Part shown: one piece after another, positions 59,305-64,000 of the stretch | Numbering within the stretch: position 1 is the stretch's first letter | Layout: each line of letters begins with the position of its first letter | Assembly (NCBI GenBank): GCA_036417435.1 | Contig: CM070904.1 | Span: 42,008,408 to 42,072,407 of the forward strand | Direction: 5' to 3' | Origin: Inia geoffrensis | Lineage: Eukaryota; Chordata; Mammalia; Artiodactyla; Iniidae | DNA: 64,000 nt | Notes under the pieces: model-generated | What the model was told of the DNA's origin: nothing | Seen by the model: the letters and a program-made list of their open reading frames with translations, nothing else | Databases searched by the model: none | Translations under genes and position numbers: made by a program

Positions 59305-61364
59305 AAGAAAGGGAGAGGTTTTCCTTAGGCTTTCAAGTTATTGCATTCAGCTATGGGGGCCTGGGCCGCAAAGAATGGCTGAATCTCTCTTGACTGAATG
59401 CTTTGCTGGGCACCTGTCAGCAGTTGAGTTGTGCCAGAGACCCAGGGCTAATTCAGCTGCATCTGCAGACACATACATACATGTGTGCACACACACATGA
59501 AGAATAAGGCACAGGCAGTAACTGAGATTTGACAATTACTAAGTATATTTTGACTGATACGAAATACCTCATTGGACCTTACACTTATTAAAGGTATGCC
59601 CTTTAGACTCTATGTCTTCTGTAATCAAAGCATATAAGATCTACTGTTTTCATTGGACAATATTCCTGTGATGTCTCTATGTTTATCCTTTATACATGTG
59701 TCTTCATCTCATGTTAAGATCTTTACAGTAATAATGAAGTAAACTTTCATGAAGTATCTGACTGTTAATAATTTGAGAGCTAATTCAGGCCTAACTTTAG
59801 ATTTTTAAAAGATCTGAATATGAATATAAACAAACATTCTTCAAATAAACAATAACAAAAGTTAACCAAGAAGAGCATGCAAGAGTTTGTTTGTTTGAAG
59901 GAACTAAAGACTGTGTAGGCAAATATATCTAAATTACTTAGGCTCCTAACAGTCTTAATAGTTTGTCCACAAGCGTTATCCTATAAGTGTCATCACTTAC
60001 AGCTTGTGCTATTATCAATTAAATACTCAGATCAGAAATGGATCCCATCAAATGCTACATATACTTGCTCTTGACATCATGGGAGTTACACATATAACAC
60101 TGAAAGCAACTCATTCCATGCTGTCTATGAAATAAAGAATATTTTCAGTGAAAGAGATGCAAAGGCTTTGGGAAGCTTCAGGAAAAAAAATGCTTTTGTG
60201 CGTCACAGGAGATAAGTTTTTTTCTTCTATTACCTTTTGTTGATACCATTTTCATCAATAAAGGTCTTCATCTAGTTGCAAAAGACACAAAGAAAACCCT
60301 TTTTAAATCATCGTGAGAACAACCTTGATGTAGTTCCCCTGGCTTTGAATTATAATGTATGTCATCAGTAATGTAAGTTGTTACTATTTACTTCTGACAT
60401 TAAGATGTTGCTTTAGGGCATATTGTTGCAAATGTATCCTATTCAGTTTCTTGCCTTCTAAATGCCCTTCATGTTTCAGTAAAACAATCCAATCAAAACT
60501 AAAGACCAAAAACACTGTAAAACAAATCAAGCATATAAACAGTTCCTAAGCATTCCTGTTACATTTAGCCCTTTAGCCAGAGGCTCTTAAATTTCTTAAG
60601 CTGTATATAATAGTTTAACTTAGCAAACTGACCACAGAAAATGTCATCAGTGCATAATATTTTCAGTCAGGTTCTTAAGGACTACACCCTGGAAAGGCCT
60701 GGAGGGCTGTGGAATCATTCAGAACAGCAGAAGTCACCCACGTAGAGCTCTCACTGAGCATATTCAAGATCAACTAACCATGTTCCTCCCTCTTGCCAGC
60801 TTGGGGCAGGACCCTTGAGACTGTGGCCTCACCCTGGAGCCAGCCAACAACAGGCCCACTGCACCTTCTCTACTGAGATGCTCCCAATAGGATAGAGAGG
60901 GATCGCTTTGGGAGGATATGGGCTGCTCATGGTCAGTGGCTGAAGAATTAACGCTGTCAAGGAGTCTCCCACCTGTAGAGTCTCTGGAATAAGGATCTTT
61001 ATTATTACTGCTAATGGGGATAAACTGAAATTCTGCAGCAGGATGTTAATTTGCCGTAGGAGAATATTGCCAAATGCCCACTGCAAAATATCAGGCCACT
61101 AACGGGAGAAGCAGTGAAGAGGTTGTTTCTGTAGTGATGCTTTCCTTCCAGGGTCCAAGGGGGATTTTAATATCATCAAACAGGATAATTTGAAATTAAT
61201 TCTTAAATGCCCTACTTTCAGACAATTGAGAGAATATGTCTGTATATATTTATGTACGTATGTATGTATAGATTTTCACATTTACAAAATGACCTCAGAG
61301 CCTGAGTGCTTTTAAGTAACTTCTCAAACTTCTGATTATTCTATGTATTTCATAATATAAATCA
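59305..61364. other. Unassigned sequence
   Basis: No gene or repeat recognised. A (gtat)n-like stretch lies near 61243-61272. Confidence 0.5.
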
Positions 61365-62072
61365 AGCGCCTACTTAGTATGAAGCATAGCACTATATTAG
61401 ATACTGCTGATACACCAGTGAATGAAATAGACATGGTCCCTGGCCTCATGGAGCTAAATTTCTACTTGGGGTAGGCAGACAATACATATAAAGAGAAATA
61501 AATATACTTTCTGATGGTGATAAAGAGTATGAAGAAAATGACAAGCTGATGTAATTCAGAGTGACTGAACTTGAATGTTGTTGCTTTACAGCATCAGAAA
61601 GACTTCTCTAAAGAAGTACTGAGATGCAAATAGTCAAAGAAATTTGTTCGGAATAAGTGCAAAGGCAGAGGGAGGGAACAACTTTGGCTGATTTGAGAAA
61701 TAGGGGAAAGAGGCTATGGGAGCTGAGTTCCTGGGAACAAAAGGAGGATGATGCAATAGGTAGGCAGGGACTGACAGCTTGTGCGCTGCGTGAAAAAACG
61801 TGGACGCTGCTCTGAAAGCAACCGGACATTGCTGATAATTTAAAAGAGGTTAATAGCATTATCTTATGTACGTTTTTGACTAGCCAAACCGAGGCTAGTC
61901 TTGGATAATGGTACAGAGAGAGGCGAAAGTGCAAGAAAGGAGATCATAAAACTATTAGAACAAAGGAAAGAGACGGCAGTGTCATGGCTAGGATGGTGGC
62001 AGGGGAAATGGAGAGAAGAGGCCAGATTTGGGTGTATATTAGAAGTAGAACTCTTAGAAATTGCTGATGGTT
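61365..62072 (-). mobile_element. L2 and ancient L2-like repeat, antisense
   Basis: Starts with reversed L2 ('caagcgcctacttagtatga', 'tgatacaccagtgaatgaaa', 'tccctggcctcatggagcta'). Then come 'aggcagacaatacatataaa', a diverged middle with 'aagtgcaaaggcagagggag', and the old block 'tggctaggatggtggcaggg', 'gaaatggagagaagaggcca'. Broken by the LTR that starts at 62073. Confidence 0.65.
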
Positions 62073-62594
62073 TGTGGCAGACAGAATTCTAAGATGACCC
62101 ATAAGATTCCGCCCCCTGGTGTACATGCCCTGTATAATCTCCTTCCCTTAAGTGTGAACAGGACCTGTGAATATAATGGGATAGTCACTCCCATGATTAT
62201 ATTATGTTGATTGAGATTTCCTCATGGCACGCTGGAGTGAAATTTTTCTGCTGGCTTTGAAGAAGTAAGCTGCCATGCTGTGAGAGGGCCATGTGGCTAG
62301 GGCCTGAGAGCAGCCTCTGGGTACTGAGAGTGACCCCCCCAGCTGACAGGGGATGTTAGCCCCACAACCACAAAGATCTGAATTCTATCAACAACCTGAT
62401 AAGTTTGGAAGAGGACCCCAAGCCTTGGATGATATCACAGCCAGGCTGACACTTTGATTATAGCCTGTGAGTCCCTGAGTGGCTAACCAGTGCCTCGACT
62501 CCTGATCCACGGAAATTGAGGGAAAAATACATTGTGTTGTTTTAAACCACTAAGTTTATTGTAATCTGTTATGCAGCAATGAAAAACAAATACA
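62073..62594 (+). mobile_element. MaLR/ERVL-like solo LTR with 5-bp duplication
   Basis: Starts tgtggcagacagaattctaa and ends with 'gtgttgttttaaaccactaa', 'tgtaatctgttatgcagcaa', 'aaaaacaaataca', the usual end of a widespread mammalian LTR. Perfect 5-bp target duplications, tggtt, at 62068-62072 and 62595-62599. Internal blocks include 'ggacctgtgaatataatggg', 'ctgctggctttgaagaagta' and 'gacactttgattatagcctg'. No coding region. Confidence 0.88.
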
Positions 62595-62599
62595 TGGTT

Positions 62600-62824
62600 T
62601 ATAATGGAGAGGACAAAAGAAAGGTGTAAAACAAGAAGTTCAACATTTTTGGCTTGTTCTCCAAATACCATCCTCCACTAAAAAGAACAGATTCCCTTAG
62701 AAAAATAGCTGATTCTGGGGCTAAATCAAGGAACAAACAAAAGGAGCCACAGATATCTTTTTCTGCCACAAAGGAAGGAACTACTCAAAGAATGAAAGGG
62801 ATGTGTCAAAAGGGACTTGGAGGA
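62600..62824. other. Short unassigned spacer
   Basis: Lies between the LTR and the last L1; nothing recognised. Confidence 0.45.
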
Positions 62825-63955
62825 CCCACCTCCGAGAGTAATGAAAATTAAAAAAAAAAAATAAACAAATGGGACCTAATGAAACTTAAAAGCTTTTGTA
62901 CAGCAAAGGAAACCATAAACAAAACAAAAAGACAACCCTCAGAATGGGAGAAAATATTTGCAAATGAAGCAACCAACAAAGGATTAATCTCCAAAATATA
63001 CAACAGCTCATGCAGCTCAGTATCAAAAAAATAACCCAATCAAAAAATGGGGGGGTATCTAAATGTCTATCTGACATACAGATGGCCAAGAAACACATAA
63101 AAAGATGCTCAACATCACTATTAGAGAAATGCAAATCAAAACTACAATGAGGTATCATTCACACTGGTTAGAATGGGCATCATCAGAAAATCTACAAACA
63201 ACAAATGCTGGAGAGGGTGTGGAGAAAAGGGAACCCTCTTGCACTGTTGGTGGGAATGTAAAATGGTACAGCCACTATGGAGAACAGTATGGAGGTTCCT
63301 TAAAAAACTAAAAATAGAACTACCAGCAATCCCACTCCTGGGCATATATCTGGAGTAAACCATAATTCAAAAAAATACATTCACCCCAATGTTCATTGCA
63401 GCACTATTTACAATAGCCAGGACATGGAAGCAACTTATGTCCATCAACAGAGGAACGGATAAAGAAGACATGGTACATATATGCAACGGAATATTACTCA
63501 GCCATAAAAAGGAACAAAATAGGGCCATTTGCAGAACATGGATAAACCTAGAGACTGTTATACAGAGTGAAGTAAGTCAGAAAGAGAAAAACAAGTATCA
63601 TATAATATTGCTTATCTGTAGAATCTAGAAAAATGGTACAGATGAACTTATTTGCAAAGCAGAAATAAGGACACAGATGGAGAGAACAAACTTAAAGATA
63701 CCAAGGGGAAAGGGGGGATGGGATGAACTGGGAGATTGGGATTGACATATATACACTACTATGTATAAAATGGCTAATGAGAACCTACTGTATAGCACAG
63801 GGAACTCTCCTCAGTGCTCTGTGGTGACTTAAATGGGAAGGAAATCTAAAAATGAAGGAATATATGTATATGTATAACTGATTCCCTTTGCTATACAGCC
63901 AAAACTAACACAACATTGTAAAGTAAAATTATACTCCAATAAAAAATAAACAAAC
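62825..63955 (+). mobile_element. 5'-truncated L1 reaching the window end
   Basis: Enters L1 at 'gacccacctccgagagtaat' and runs through the ORF2 end and the 3' UTR ('gggatgaactgggagattgg', 'actatgtataaaatggctaa', 'tatagcacagggaactctcc', 'ctaacacaacattgtaaagt') to 'ctccaataaaaaataaacaa'. An A-run at 63970-63981 may be its tail or belong to the flank. The 3' UTR is of the same type as 4068, 16163 and 51680. Confidence 0.92.
62850..63628 (+). pseudogene. L1 ORF2 C-terminal remnant
   Basis: The recognisable order is [17 protein letters not shown] text near 62870, [20 protein letters not shown] near 63200 and [19 protein letters not shown] near 63280. Then comes an in-frame 9-base loss (the usual YDP is missing) before [10 protein letters not shown] and a stop at 63356-63358. 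MFIAALFTIARTWKQ follows. After that, reading changes frame, giving the alternative NGILLSHKKE instead of MEYYSAIKK. Stops and shifts show it is dead. Confidence 0.9.
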
Positions 63956-64000
63956 ATCACTATCGATAGAAAAAAAAAAAAAGCAGAATCATTAATCCTT

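Overview
The window is mammalian nuclear DNA, almost certainly from a toothed whale or close cetacean relative. Five tRNA-Glu-derived SINEs begin with the CHR-type head (ggacttccctggtgg). Two of them (10898-11116 minus, 38158-38374 plus) have the 'gggcccgtgagccatggccgctgag' type of body that I associate with odontocete genomes, and three have the longer 'catgccgcggagcaactaagcc' body. The 3' ends of the younger L1 copies are also cetartiodactyl in type. Sequence composition is AT-rich and CpG-poor, with interspersed repeats and microsatellites as in a gene desert or a very long intron. No protein-coding host gene, exon, tRNA, rRNA, snRNA, CRISPR array or prokaryotic feature could be supported. 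Nearly all open frames are short chance frames or decayed transposon frames.

Layout. 1-11 kb: mostly unassigned unique sequence with an L1 3' scrap, an L2 tail, a short mariner-like MITE (7291-7405), tetranucleotide repeats and a reverse CHR SINE with a perfect 14-bp target-site duplication. 12.3-19.5 kb: repeat-dense. It holds a 5'-truncated L1 with intact 14-bp target-site duplications (12316-14033), a second shorter L1 (16163-16743), three same-strand SINEs, and an MLT1-type LTR sandwiched between two diverged copies of a ~120-bp unit. 19.5-35 kb: mostly unique sequence with old MIR, L2 and L1M fragments, a local ~150-bp tandem duplication (24353-24660) and an L1 3' end (28812-29225). 35.1-44.3 kb: a nested pile of transposons, with L2 flanking a MIR, then minus-strand L1M, a HAL1/L1 ORF1 remnant with a SINE inside, a Tigger/pogo deletion derivative with terminal repeats and TA duplication, and a long minus-strand L1 ORF2 remnant split by a solo LTR. 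44.3-64 kb: unique sequence with scattered L2, MIR, CHR-1 SINE, three MaLR/ERVL-like LTRs (two with perfect 5-bp target-site duplications) and a plus-strand L1 that runs to the end of the window.

Nothing here works together as a gene system. The interest is in insertion history and local duplications. Family names come from recognising sequence patterns, not from a database search, so boundaries of the older elements are approximate.
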